Below are positions 1 through 6,776 of a stretch of 12,192 nucleotides of DNA, piece by piece. Location: contig CAYWOD010000100.1 in assembly GCA_964459805.1 (NCBI GenBank), positions 1 through 12,192 on the forward strand. Direction: 5' to 3'. The translations under genes and the position numbers were made by a program. The DNA comes from DAOVRL01 sp964459805. Lineage in GTDB: Bacteria; Planctomycetota; Phycisphaerae; Sedimentisphaerales; Anaerobacaceae. Position 1 is the stretch's first letter; each line of letters starts with the position of its first letter. The notes under the pieces were generated by a model that was not told where the DNA came from, did no database searches, and saw only the letters and a program-made list of their open reading frames with translations.

Positions 1-189
1 GACCGCCGCTGGCGATGTCTTGAATCGCATAAAAATTAGATGCGGTAGCCCTGGATCCCCAATTCGGTACGCCTTGCGAATCAATTATCAAACCAATCGC
101 TTGCCTCAAATTCTCTTAACAAATCCCTCCTTCTATGTTATCTTATTCGCCAACAACCGATAAGTAATTGAAAACTAAAGCGTTTTTCA
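1..189. other. Edge region with no secure gene
   Basis: No gene can be fixed here. On the plus strand one frame stops at a TAG at 37-39 and could be the last 12 codons of an upstream gene. A second plus frame stays open from the window edge to a TAA at 161-163. On the minus strand the same codon register is open from the window edge back to a TTG at 107-109, and another frame has an ATG at 28-30 running off the left edge. An AAGGAGG-like sequence on the minus strand (126-132) is not at a normal distance from any of these starts. The frames overlap and exclude each other, so none is called. The right part holds the candidate promoter of the PBP4 gene. Confidence 0.5.
116..144 (+). promoter_or_regulatory. 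Candidate sigma70-type promoter for the PBP4 gene
   Basis: A -35-like TTAACA (116-121, 5 of 6 to TTGACA) is followed after exactly 17 bp by TATCTT (139-144, 4 of 6 to TATAAT). A TG one base before the -10 (136-137) gives an extended -10. Transcription would start near 150, leaving about 60 nt of leader before the ATG at 211. This is a motif match by eye only. Confidence 0.45.
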
Positions 190-210
190 ATGTGTTACTG
201 CTGCTGTGCT

Positions 211-1773
211 ATGAAGAATCTAACGCGAAAACTGCTGATTGTCGCTCTGCTGAGCATGTTGCTCGCCGGCGCCGCGGGGGCCGATTTGGCAAAGCGAATC
301 GACGGCATTCTCGCCCAGCCGGCCAATCGCAAGGTCCATTTCTCAATCCACGTGGTAAAAGCCCCTTCCGGCCGCACGATCTATGACCACGATGCGAAAG
401 AGCTGATGATACCGGCCTCGAATATGAAAATTATCACGACCGCCGCTGCCCTGAAATACCTCGGCCCGGACTACGAGTACAAAACTAAAGTCGGCCTTTG
501 CGGCGAGACGCTCGTAGTAATCGGAAGCGGCGACCCGTTATTGGGTGACCCGGTGCTCGACGCCAAGTACGGCCGCGAAACCGGCTGGATATTCGAAGAC
601 ATCGCCGCAGCACTAAAACGCGAAGGCCGGACCGCAGTAAAAGACATCGTCATCGATACCAGTGTCTTTGACGACCAGCGGGTCCACCCCAACTGGCTGC
701 TCAAGCACTTGAACAACTGGTTTGCCGCCGAGGTCAGCGGCCTCAATTACAACGACAACTGCATCGACATCGTCGCTCGAAATACCGCCGGTCGCGTTAC
801 CGTCTCCATCAAGCCGGCGACCAGCTTCATCCAGATCATCAGCGAAGTTACCCCCATATCACAAGGCGACAGTGCCATTGCGTCCTATCGCAATCGCCAT
901 CCCAACATGCTCACCGTCAACGGCAAATGCCGAACTCAGGCCACACTGGCCAACGTCGCAATTCAAAGGCCCGCCGCCTTTTTCGGCTTCCTGCTCGCAG
1001 AAGACCTCGCGCGAGCCGGAATAAAGGCAGAAGGGCGGTTCATTGAAAAAACGCTGCCCGATCGCAGCGATTTCATATTGCTCAGCGAATACACCACTAC
1101 AATGGCTGACTGTCTGGGCCGCTCCAACAAGCGCAGCCTCGGGCTGGTCTGCGAAGCGCTTTGTAAGACCATCGCTGCAAACGCCGCCCCCGACAAGACC
1201 AACGGCAGTTGGAAAGGCGGCAGCGAGCTCATTGGCCGGTACTTATCGGACCTGGGAATAGACAGGAGCCAGTTCTATATCGACGATGGCAGCGGTCTCA
1301 GCCGCCTCAACGAGCTAAGTGCCCACACCATTACAACGGTCCTCTTACACCTGTACAACAGCCGCAATTGGCCGCTCTACAGGGATTCACTCGCGGTAGG
1401 GGGGGTCGATGGGACTCTCGCAAAGCGCTTCTACGAGCGCAAGTATAAAGGCTGGATCATCGGCAAGACCGGGTATATCGACGGCGTCAGGGCCCTCTCG
1501 GGAGTCTGCACCACCAAGAAGGGCGACTACATATTCTCAATCCTCGCCAACAACACCAACGGCCTGACGCGAGCCGCCATCAACGAGATCGCAAAAGCAA
1601 TCATCGACGATGTCGAACCCGATCCGCCAGGCGAGCGCTCACCCGAACCACAGCCTAAAGAGGAGCCGTCCAAACAGCAGTTACCCAAGCGGCCCACAGC
1701 TAAGCCGCAGACACCGAAAGAGCAACCCGCCAAACAGCAGGGGGGGTACTTAGCACACCTGATCAAGGTCTAA
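211..1773 (+). CDS. dacB: D-alanyl-D-alanine carboxypeptidase/endopeptidase, PBP4 (DacB) type, peptidase S13
   Basis: This is an exported penicillin-binding protein of the low-molecular-mass class C group, which trims D-Ala from muropeptides or cuts peptide crosslinks in the periplasm. Counting from the ATG at 211 (520 aa), residues 1-24 form a signal peptide: a basic MKNLTRK start, a Leu/Ala core, and likely cleavage near AGA. The first active-site motif is SNMK (S70, K73, in PASNMK). The second lies in DGSGLSRLN (359-367), where the family's SxN reads S-R-L-N. The third is KTG at 419-421 (GKTGYIDG). The central VSGLNYNDN block is also typical. An in-frame ATG at 190 would add MCYCCCA before the signal peptide; neither start has a clear Shine-Dalgarno, and 211 gives the better signal peptide. 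The last 50 or so residues are a Pro/Lys/Gln-rich tail not needed for the enzyme fold. The 3' end overlaps the convergent glycosyltransferase gene by 11 bp. Confidence 0.9.
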   Translation: MKNLTRKLLIVALLSMLLAGAAGADLAKRIDGILAQPANRKVHFSIHVVKAPSGRTIYDHDAKELMIPASNMKIITTAAALKYLGPDYEYKTKVGLCGETLVVIGSGDPLLGDPVLDAKYGRETGWIFEDIAAALKREGRTAVKDIVIDTSVFDDQRVHPNWLLKHLNNWFAAEVSGLNYNDNCIDIVARNTAGRVTVSIKPATSFIQIISEVTPISQGDSAIASYRNRHPNMLTVNGKCRTQATLANVAIQRPAAFFGFLLAEDLARAGIKAEGRFIEKTLPDRSDFILLSEYTTTMADCLGRSNKRSLGLVCEALCKTIAANAAPDKTNGSWKGGSELIGRYLSDLGIDRSQFYIDDGSGLSRLNELSAHTITTVLLHLYNSRNWPLYRDSLAVGGVDGTLAKRFYERKYKGWIIGKTGYIDGVRALSGVCTTKKGDYIFSILANNTNGLTRAAINEIAKAIIDDVEPDPPGERSPEPQPKEEPSKQQLPKRPTAKPQTPKEQPAKQQGGYLAHLIKV

Positions 1774-3304
1774 AGTACACAACCGGGCCGTCCTCATAGA
1801 CCTTCCTCTCCCAGTCGCGCTCGATAGCCTCTGCCAGCGGCCCTTCGAGAAAAGCCAGACGTCCCGTCTCGGCACGTAATATTACCGCCGAAGGCGGTGA
1901 ACTCTGCATCATCTCTTTCAGTGTCTCGGCACCAACTGTATGTGTAACAGCCCGGTCCGCAGGCGTCATCAAGTCGCCAATCCTGTATATGATCGCCCCC
2001 GCAGCCAGCTCGGCATAAATATCGCAGCCGCCCTCAAGCGCAAATAAAGGCCCCAGGGTAAGTGCCAGCTTGGGCTCTTTCGTTTTGCCCGCAATATCTT
2101 GCGAGATCTTGTGGACCTGAACCGGCACCCACAATTCCGGCACAAGGACCGCTGGCGTCCTGCCCAATACAGCCGGATTCGAGACCACCGCAACAAATAC
2201 ACACACAGCTACTAACACGCAACCTACCTTAAAATGCCCCTCCACTCCCGCCTTGCCGCCGAGTTTCCTCACGTACAACAGGGGATAAGCCAGGGCGATT
2301 ACCAAAAAGGGCACCGGCACAGCGAGATACTGCCGCCACATCGTCGGCGGAATCAACGCAATGACGAAGAACATCACCGGTAGTAGAGCGGCCAGCAATA
2401 AATTCCTCCCATTTGATATCTCCAGCCTCCTTCGAAGAAGGAATACTGCAAGGCCCAAATAAACCGCCATTGCGATCAGTACAAAATACCCAGGCGTGGC
2501 AAGACAGGCCGTCGTCAACTCGAATTTGTCAAAAACTATGCCGATTTTCTTGAGCCATTCGCCGTACAGCACGGGTATCTTGACTAAGTTGAGGTAGAAT
2601 GCCCGCGGCGCCTGCGCGACCACCCACGCAGGCCAAATCAAAACGACTGCTGCCGCACTCAAAAACGGCAATGCTCGCTCGAATCTTTTCCTGATTGACC
2701 CGGCCGGATGGCTCAGTAAAACAGCCAAAAACAACAGCTCCACCAGCACCGTCGTAATCCGCATACAGCTCGCAAATGTAAGCAGCGCACCAATGGCCGC
2801 AATCCGCCCGTATCGTAGCTGCCCTTTGAAATCGGTCGATATAAACAGCCAGAAGGACAGCACCACACATAAGATCACGACATCGTGGTTCCACGCATAT
2901 CCGTTGGCGTAATCCACCAGCGGATTAAACACGTACAATACCACCGCCGCAGCAGCCAAAAACGCCCCCGATAGCCTAAAACGCTCGAAAATCCGCCGAT
3001 ATATCCCCACAATGCACAACATCACCGCTATGTCAGAGACCACGGAGACCAACCTGCCCGCGAGCAGATAATAACTCGTCCCTGATATCCTGTACACCGC
3101 CGCATAGAGCAGCGGGTGGTAGGGCAGTTGGGCCGCGTACGAAAAGTCCCTGTAAATCATCTTGCCCTGCGCCATCAATACGCCCGCTGTGCAGTACATC
3201 TGCTCGTCCCGCCCGACCGGTTTGCTCATACTGCCGCCCACAATTGCAAGCGAAAGAACAACCAGCAGCAAAACCATGGCAATATTAACGATTCTTCGCG
3301 ACAT
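1763..3304 (-). CDS. GT-C membrane glycosyltransferase, GT39/ArnT-like
   Basis: This is a 513-aa polytopic membrane protein with many hydrophobic segments over residues 1-390 and a soluble C-terminal part of about 120 residues ending in VVYFRP. After the first membrane helix it has the GRDEQMY motif (D33, E34), and a PYHPLLYAAVYR segment follows at about 61-72. An acidic pair in the first extracytoplasmic loop is the hallmark of lipid-phosphate-sugar-dependent GT-C enzymes (the PMT/ArnT/GT39 group). It therefore probably transfers a sugar from a polyprenyl-linked donor to a protein, lipid or glycan at the outer face of the inner membrane; acceptor and donor cannot be read. I take the ATG at 3302-3304. 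An in-frame TTG at 3314-3316 would add four residues, and neither has a clear ribosome binding site. It is the last gene of the minus-strand operon, starting 37 nt after the CNNM paralogue's stop. Confidence 0.75.
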   Translation of the reverse strand: MSRRIVNIAMVLLLVVLSLAIVGGSMSKPVGRDEQMYCTAGVLMAQGKMIYRDFSYAAQLPYHPLLYAAVYRISGTSYYLLAGRLVSVVSDIAVMLCIVGIYRRIFERFRLSGAFLAAAAVVLYVFNPLVDYANGYAWNHDVVILCVVLSFWLFISTDFKGQLRYGRIAAIGALLTFASCMRITTVLVELLFLAVLLSHPAGSIRKRFERALPFLSAAAVVLIWPAWVVAQAPRAFYLNLVKIPVLYGEWLKKIGIVFDKFELTTACLATPGYFVLIAMAVYLGLAVFLLRRRLEISNGRNLLLAALLPVMFFVIALIPPTMWRQYLAVPVPFLVIALAYPLLYVRKLGGKAGVEGHFKVGCVLVAVCVFVAVVSNPAVLGRTPAVLVPELWVPVQVHKISQDIAGKTKEPKLALTLGPLFALEGGCDIYAELAAGAIIYRIGDLMTPADRAVTHTVGAETLKEMMQSSPPSAVILRAETGRLAFLEGPLAEAIERDWERKVYEDGPVVYFRP

Positions 3305-3341
3305 CTGATTTCTCAAGTCAGCTTGATATTTCGGGCCTGTT

Positions 3342-4349
3342 TTACCATTCAGCCAATTCTCCGAGCAGCTCCTCGGCCAAATCCTTCATTGTCACAACGC
3401 CGATTGGGCGTTCTCGTCCGCCCCGCCCCGCCCGAGTCACCAGAACAATCTTGTGGTTTTCAGTCTGCATAATATGTATCGCATCGGTAACGGCGGTGTC
3501 CTCGCCAAGCCTGCGGATCGGCTTTACAAACTGCCGCAAATCCGAAAACTCCTGCGACGAGGCTAAAGCCTCATAGACATCTATGAAGCCGACAACGTGG
3601 CGCCCCTGCCCCTCATACACGAGCAGCCGCGTAAAAGCACACTCCTCCAGCTTCTTCAGCAGCCCCGACCTGTCGCAATTCACATGCACCGTTTGAACCT
3701 TGTTGATCGGAATCATTATTGACCTTATGCGAATGCTCGGAATACTCACGATGCGGTCGATTATCTCCGTTTGCAGCGAGCTCAAAATACCTTCCTCGCG
3801 GGTCTCCTGCAGAATCGCCCTGATGCGGTGCCTTTGCGCCGACGTTATCACCGCCTTCGATGAAGATGCCAATCCCACCAGCCGCGAAAACACTCCCGAA
3901 ATGAACCTAAACAGGCCCACTGCACCACACCAGGTTAAAGCCTTGTGAAAGACGAACAGCAGCGGCGCCACACAGGGCATGAGAAAATCAGCACGATAAA
4001 AGAAGATATTCTTCGGAATCAGCTCCGAAAAAACAAACAGCACCGGGGCCGTCACGAGCGTCGTCAGCAGCTCGGCCGGCTCGGGGCCCACCCTTGTAAT
4101 GAATATGTAAGTCACCGCACTCGTGGCAAGATAGTTCCCAAGATTCGTCCCTATCAGCGTTGAAAGAAGCAGACCGGGACTGTCATGCATAATCTTGCCG
4201 AGCATAACAAACGGCAACCGCTTCTTTTCAATACCTAACCGCAGGCGAACCCGGCTGAGCTGATATAGACCCGTCTCCGAACCAGAGAACAGCCCTGAAA
4301 GAAGCACGAAAAACACAAATGCCGACACTAAAACTATGCTATTGACCAT
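3342..4349 (-). CDS. CNNM (DUF21)/CBS-domain membrane protein, short paralogue lacking the CorC domain
   Basis: This 335-aa protein is built as a DUF21/CNNM transmembrane domain (about residues 1-150) plus a CBS pair (about 200-330). It keeps the family's SGSET motif in the first helix (22-26), Asn residues around 69-72 and the SELIPK motif (108-113), all in the membrane region where characterised CorC proteins bind Mg2+. The family exports Mg2+ or related cations. The second CBS repeat is degenerate: the DEYGG loop of its upstream neighbour is replaced by an Arg/Gly-rich stretch (TRAGRGGRERP), though GVVTMKDLAEELLGEL remains. It ends right after this, with no C-terminal CorC_HlyC domain. Its ATG lies inside the end of the preceding gene (11-nt overlap), so translation is probably coupled. 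It may be a partner subunit of the larger paralogue rather than an independent transporter; that is inference. Confidence 0.82.
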   Translation of the reverse strand: MVNSIVLVSAFVFFVLLSGLFSGSETGLYQLSRVRLRLGIEKKRLPFVMLGKIMHDSPGLLLSTLIGTNLGNYLATSAVTYIFITRVGPEPAELLTTLVTAPVLFVFSELIPKNIFFYRADFLMPCVAPLLFVFHKALTWCGAVGLFRFISGVFSRLVGLASSSKAVITSAQRHRIRAILQETREEGILSSLQTEIIDRIVSIPSIRIRSIMIPINKVQTVHVNCDRSGLLKKLEECAFTRLLVYEGQGRHVVGFIDVYEALASSQEFSDLRQFVKPIRRLGEDTAVTDAIHIMQTENHKIVLVTRAGRGGRERPIGVVTMKDLAEELLGELAEW

Positions 4350-5607
4350 CAGTCCCGATAGGCTCCAGTGTCAATACCAGACTTTCTATCCGGTGCTTGC
4401 GCACCTTCTCCACGGTAAACTTGAGGTTCTTCAAATACGCCACGTCTCCGCTCTTTGGTATCTTGCCCAACACCGCCGTCACGAGCCCGCCCACCGTGCA
4501 AATCCGCGTCTCTGTTATGTCAACTCCGAACGCCTCGGCCCAGTCGTGGATGGCCAGATTGCCGCTTAGCCGATACTCGAAAGGCCCCGTTTGCTCGATA
4601 GGCTCGGTCCCGTCCGTAAGCTCTATCTGCCCGAGCAGCTCTTCGGCGATGTCCTCCAGGCGAACGACGCCCGCGATTCCCCCGTACTCGTCCACGACAA
4701 TCGCCGTATCGCTCCGGCTCCTGCGGAAAAACTCCAACAGTGACTCGATCGTCCTTTGCTCCGGGACAAAGTGTATCGGCTCAACCAGATTCTCTAAGGG
4801 CACGCCGGGCCGAAGCAATAGCTGCCGAAGATGCACCACACCTACAATATCATCTATCCTTCGCGCGTACACCGGCAGCTTCGTCAGCCCGTTTTCCCGC
4901 ATCAGCTCAATTGCCGACTCCGGCGATTTGGCCACAGAGCACGCGACCATATCCACCCTCGGCCGCATCACGTGACGAACCTTCAAAAAGCCAATCTCGA
5001 CAACCTCCGTCATGAGCTTGTTCTCATCGGCGGTAATCAAACCCTGCTTGCGAGTCGTATCGATCAACGACCTGAAATCACCCACGGTTATCGCCCTGGG
5101 TGCTCTTGCCGGCCCGAGCAGCACCCGCAGAACCGGCTCCAATACAAAGACCTTAAATGCAAACTCCAACGGCGCAAAAACCTTCAGCCACAAAAAGGCC
5201 GGCACCGCCGCTGTAACACTCAGCGAACGCGAATTCGCGTATGCCAGTGACTTCGGCAATATCTCTCCGACAAGCACTAACAGGGCGAAGCTCGTCACTG
5301 CTGTGGCCCCCGCTGCCGCCAGCCCGACCTCCTTCTTGACCGTTATTGTAAAAACGCTTGCAACCGCATAGTAGAGAACGTTGACCGTCATATTCCCGAA
5401 CAATAGGCTGTTGAGCAGCTGGCCCGGCCGATCCAGAAGCCGGGCAACCAGATTCTGCACCTTATGCCTGGATTCGCGAAGCAGCCGACTCTGCCGGCTT
5501 GATAGATTGAAAAAGGCCGTCTCCGACCCCGAGAAAAATGCAGAGCAAGCCAGCAGCACCAACATCAATGTAATATGGCCGATATTTTGGAAAACAAGTC
5601 CCGGCAT
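4339..5607 (-). CDS. CNNM/CBS/CorC-domain membrane protein (hemolysin C / CorC family transporter)
   Basis: This 422-aa protein has the full family architecture. A DUF21/CNNM membrane domain covers about 1-165, with SGSET at 26-30, GNMTVN at 71-76 and GEILPK at 114-119. A CBS pair covers about 205-330, with the conserved VVDEYGGIAGVVRLEDIAEELLG segment (DEYGG at 306-310). A CorC_HlyC domain runs from about 342 to the end (YRLSGNLAIHDWAEAFGVDI, then GGLVTAVLGKIP). Characterised members export Mg2+ and use the CBS pair to sense nucleotide or Mg2+ state; older 'hemolysin' labels are probably misleading. The ATG at 5605-5607 shares one base with the kinase's TGA (TGATG), so the two are translationally coupled. 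The shorter paralogue follows with an 11-nt overlap. The ion transported is not shown by the sequence. Confidence 0.88.
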   Translation of the reverse strand: MPGLVFQNIGHITLMLVLLACSAFFSGSETAFFNLSSRQSRLLRESRHKVQNLVARLLDRPGQLLNSLLFGNMTVNVLYYAVASVFTITVKKEVGLAAAGATAVTSFALLVLVGEILPKSLAYANSRSLSVTAAVPAFLWLKVFAPLEFAFKVFVLEPVLRVLLGPARAPRAITVGDFRSLIDTTRKQGLITADENKLMTEVVEIGFLKVRHVMRPRVDMVACSVAKSPESAIELMRENGLTKLPVYARRIDDIVGVVHLRQLLLRPGVPLENLVEPIHFVPEQRTIESLLEFFRRSRSDTAIVVDEYGGIAGVVRLEDIAEELLGQIELTDGTEPIEQTGPFEYRLSGNLAIHDWAEAFGVDITETRICTVGGLVTAVLGKIPKSGDVAYLKNLKFTVEKVRKHRIESLVLTLEPIGTDGQ

Positions 5608-6398
5608 CAGCTATTACCTGACTGTGGTTTGGGCAGTGCGATCTTGAATTTGCTGCCCTCAGCCGGCCTGGATTCAACGGAAATTGCACCGTCATGGGCG
5701 TCAATTACCCTCCTGCAAAAGGCCAGGCCAAGCCCGGCCCCCAAACGCCCCGACGGTGAGCTGTCGTCTCTCTTTGTCGTAAAGAACGGCTGGAATATCC
5801 CGTTCAAATCGGCTGGTTCTATTCCTTCCCCCGTATCACGGACTTCTATGCCGACCGTATCGGCGTTGTCCATAGCTTTGATGGTCAGGATTCCGCCGCC
5901 TTGCAGCATCGTCTCGCGGGCGTTGAGAATCAGATTCATCAAAACCTGCTGAAGTTGAACCGGCACCGCCCACACTTCCAAATCCTCGGGAATCCGTATA
6001 TCCACCGTTATCCCGTCCTTGCCAAAATCACGGGCAAGGCATCCGAAAACATCTTCAAGCAAGGTAATTAGCCGGCGGCTCTTCTTTTGCTGCTCCCGGC
6101 CGTTGGCCAGCGCCAGCATGCTCTCGGTAATCTTCGAGGCACGCTCGCAGTTGCGGACCGCCTTTTCAAGGGCCTTCTTCGCCAAATCCTCGTCATCGGG
6201 ATTGTTCAGCGCAAGGCCCGCATAGGTCCCAACCGGCGTCAGAAGATTATTGATCTCGTGGGCTATCATATAGCTGACAACCCCGATATTGGCAAGGTGC
6301 TGCAGCCGTCCAAGCTGTGATTTCAACGCCTCATTTTCGTGCTGCCGTTCTTCGAGGTTCCTGTGCAAAGAAAGGCGTTTTTCAGTAATGCTTGCCAA
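5607..6398 (-). CDS. Soluble sensor histidine kinase (HisKA/HATPase_c)
   Basis: This 263-aa kinase has no membrane segment or recognisable input domain, only about 35 residues of charged, heptad-like helix before the catalytic core. The H-box MIAHEINNLLTP carries the phospho-accepting H47. The ATP-binding domain has the N-box (QQVLMNLILNARE, N155 and N159), the G1 box DTGEGI (188-193), the F-box FQPFFTTK (202-209) and the G2 box GAGLGL (220-225). All key residues are present, so it should be active and cytoplasmic, receiving its signal through a partner protein. The start is TTG at 6396-6398, supported by AGGAG seven bases upstream; the next in-frame Met (residue 44) would delete part of the H-box helix. 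It is the first gene of the minus-strand operon. No response regulator is adjacent; the nearest is at 9634-10125 on the other strand. Confidence 0.9.
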   Translation of the reverse strand: MASITEKRLSLHRNLEERQHENEALKSQLGRLQHLANIGVVSYMIAHEINNLLTPVGTYAGLALNNPDDEDLAKKALEKAVRNCERASKITESMLALANGREQQKKSRRLITLLEDVFGCLARDFGKDGITVDIRIPEDLEVWAVPVQLQQVLMNLILNARETMLQGGGILTIKAMDNADTVGIEVRDTGEGIEPADLNGIFQPFFTTKRDDSSPSGRLGAGLGLAFCRRVIDAHDGAISVESRPAEGSKFKIALPKPQSGNS

Positions 6399-6404
6399 TG
6401 GCCG

Positions 6405-6409
6405 GCTCC
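6405..6409 (-). promoter_or_regulatory. Shine-Dalgarno deciding the TTG start of the histidine kinase
   Basis: On the minus strand AGGAG lies seven bases before the TTG at 6398. No ATG or GTG is available nearby in this frame, so this site fixes the unusual start. Confidence 0.65.
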
Positions 6410-6422
6410 TGCTATAAAATTA

Positions 6423-6457
6423 GTCTTGTGTCTTTGGTCTTGAGTCTTGACTCTTTG
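6423..6457. repeat. Five tandem degenerate 7-bp repeats
   Basis: On the plus strand five consecutive 7-bp units begin at 6423, 6430, 6437, 6444 and 6451, with consensus GTCTTGA. Units three and four are identical and the others differ by one to three bases. They fill much of the divergent region between the histidine kinase and the 89-aa protein gene, and would lie in the kinase mRNA leader. They resemble, in type only, the short tandemly repeated heptamers of some cyanobacteria; their role is unknown. Confidence 0.8.
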
Positions 6458-6467
6458 TAATTATATC
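6440..6467. promoter_or_regulatory. Possible back-to-back promoters in the divergent region
   Basis: On the plus strand TTGAGT (6440-6445) and TATATC (6462-6467), 16 bp apart, each match 4 of 6 consensus bases and sit about 30 bp before the ATG at 6495. On the minus strand a perfect TATAAT lies at 6460-6465, but no good -35 is found 16-18 bp upstream of it. The two -10 elements overlap, so the two operons could compete for RNA polymerase. The evidence is motif matching by eye in an AT-rich stretch. Confidence 0.35.
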
Positions 6468-6494
6468 GACTTTTGATACGCTTTTTCTTGAGCA

Positions 6495-6764
6495 ATGAAC
6501 GAGCAAAGGATTCTCGAAGAGCTTCTGACGCTGTTGGAAGCCAACGGCGTTGCAATACGCAGTGAGCCGCTCGGTGGAAGCGGCGGGGGGCTTTGCACCA
6601 TAAAAGGGCACCGGACATTCTTTGTCGATACCCAGGCCGCCTCAACCGACCTGGCAGCACTCTGCGCAGAAGCACTCCCGAAGGTCATTGACATTGAAAA
6701 TGTTTACATCAGACCGGAAGTTCGTCAGTTCATTGAAAATCACAACAATGAAATTATTCTTTAG
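6495..6764 (+). CDS. Small protein of unknown function (89 aa)
   Basis: I do not recognise a named family. The protein has an N-terminal amphipathic helix (NEQRILEELLTLLEANG), then a central GGSGGGLCTIKGHRTFFVD segment that reads as a Gly-rich turn followed by two beta strands, then two helices (TDLAALCAEALPKV; RPEVRQFIENHN). There is no signal peptide or membrane segment, so it should be cytoplasmic. The pattern of helix, 'GGxGGGLC', strand and 'RPEVRQFIE' reminds me of unnamed short proteins in other bacteria, but I cannot verify this. It is the first gene of the plus-strand operon; the next start follows 12 nt after its TAG. The upstream TTGAG is only a weak ribosome binding site. Even codon use and the close spacing argue that it is a real gene. 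Confidence 0.7.
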   Translation: MNEQRILEELLTLLEANGVAIRSEPLGGSGGGLCTIKGHRTFFVDTQAASTDLAALCAEALPKVIDIENVYIRPEVRQFIENHNNEIIL

Positions 6765-6776
6765 GCGACCTTGACG

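Noticed and set aside
190..210. Upstream ATG start for PBP4 (MCYCCCA extension)
   Set aside because: It adds a Cys-rich stretch before a normal signal peptide and has no ribosome binding site.
4397..4975. Plus-strand open frame of 192 codons opposite the CNNM/CorC gene
   Set aside because: Ser/Pro/Arg/Thr-rich with no motif; the opposite strand has a full conserved protein.
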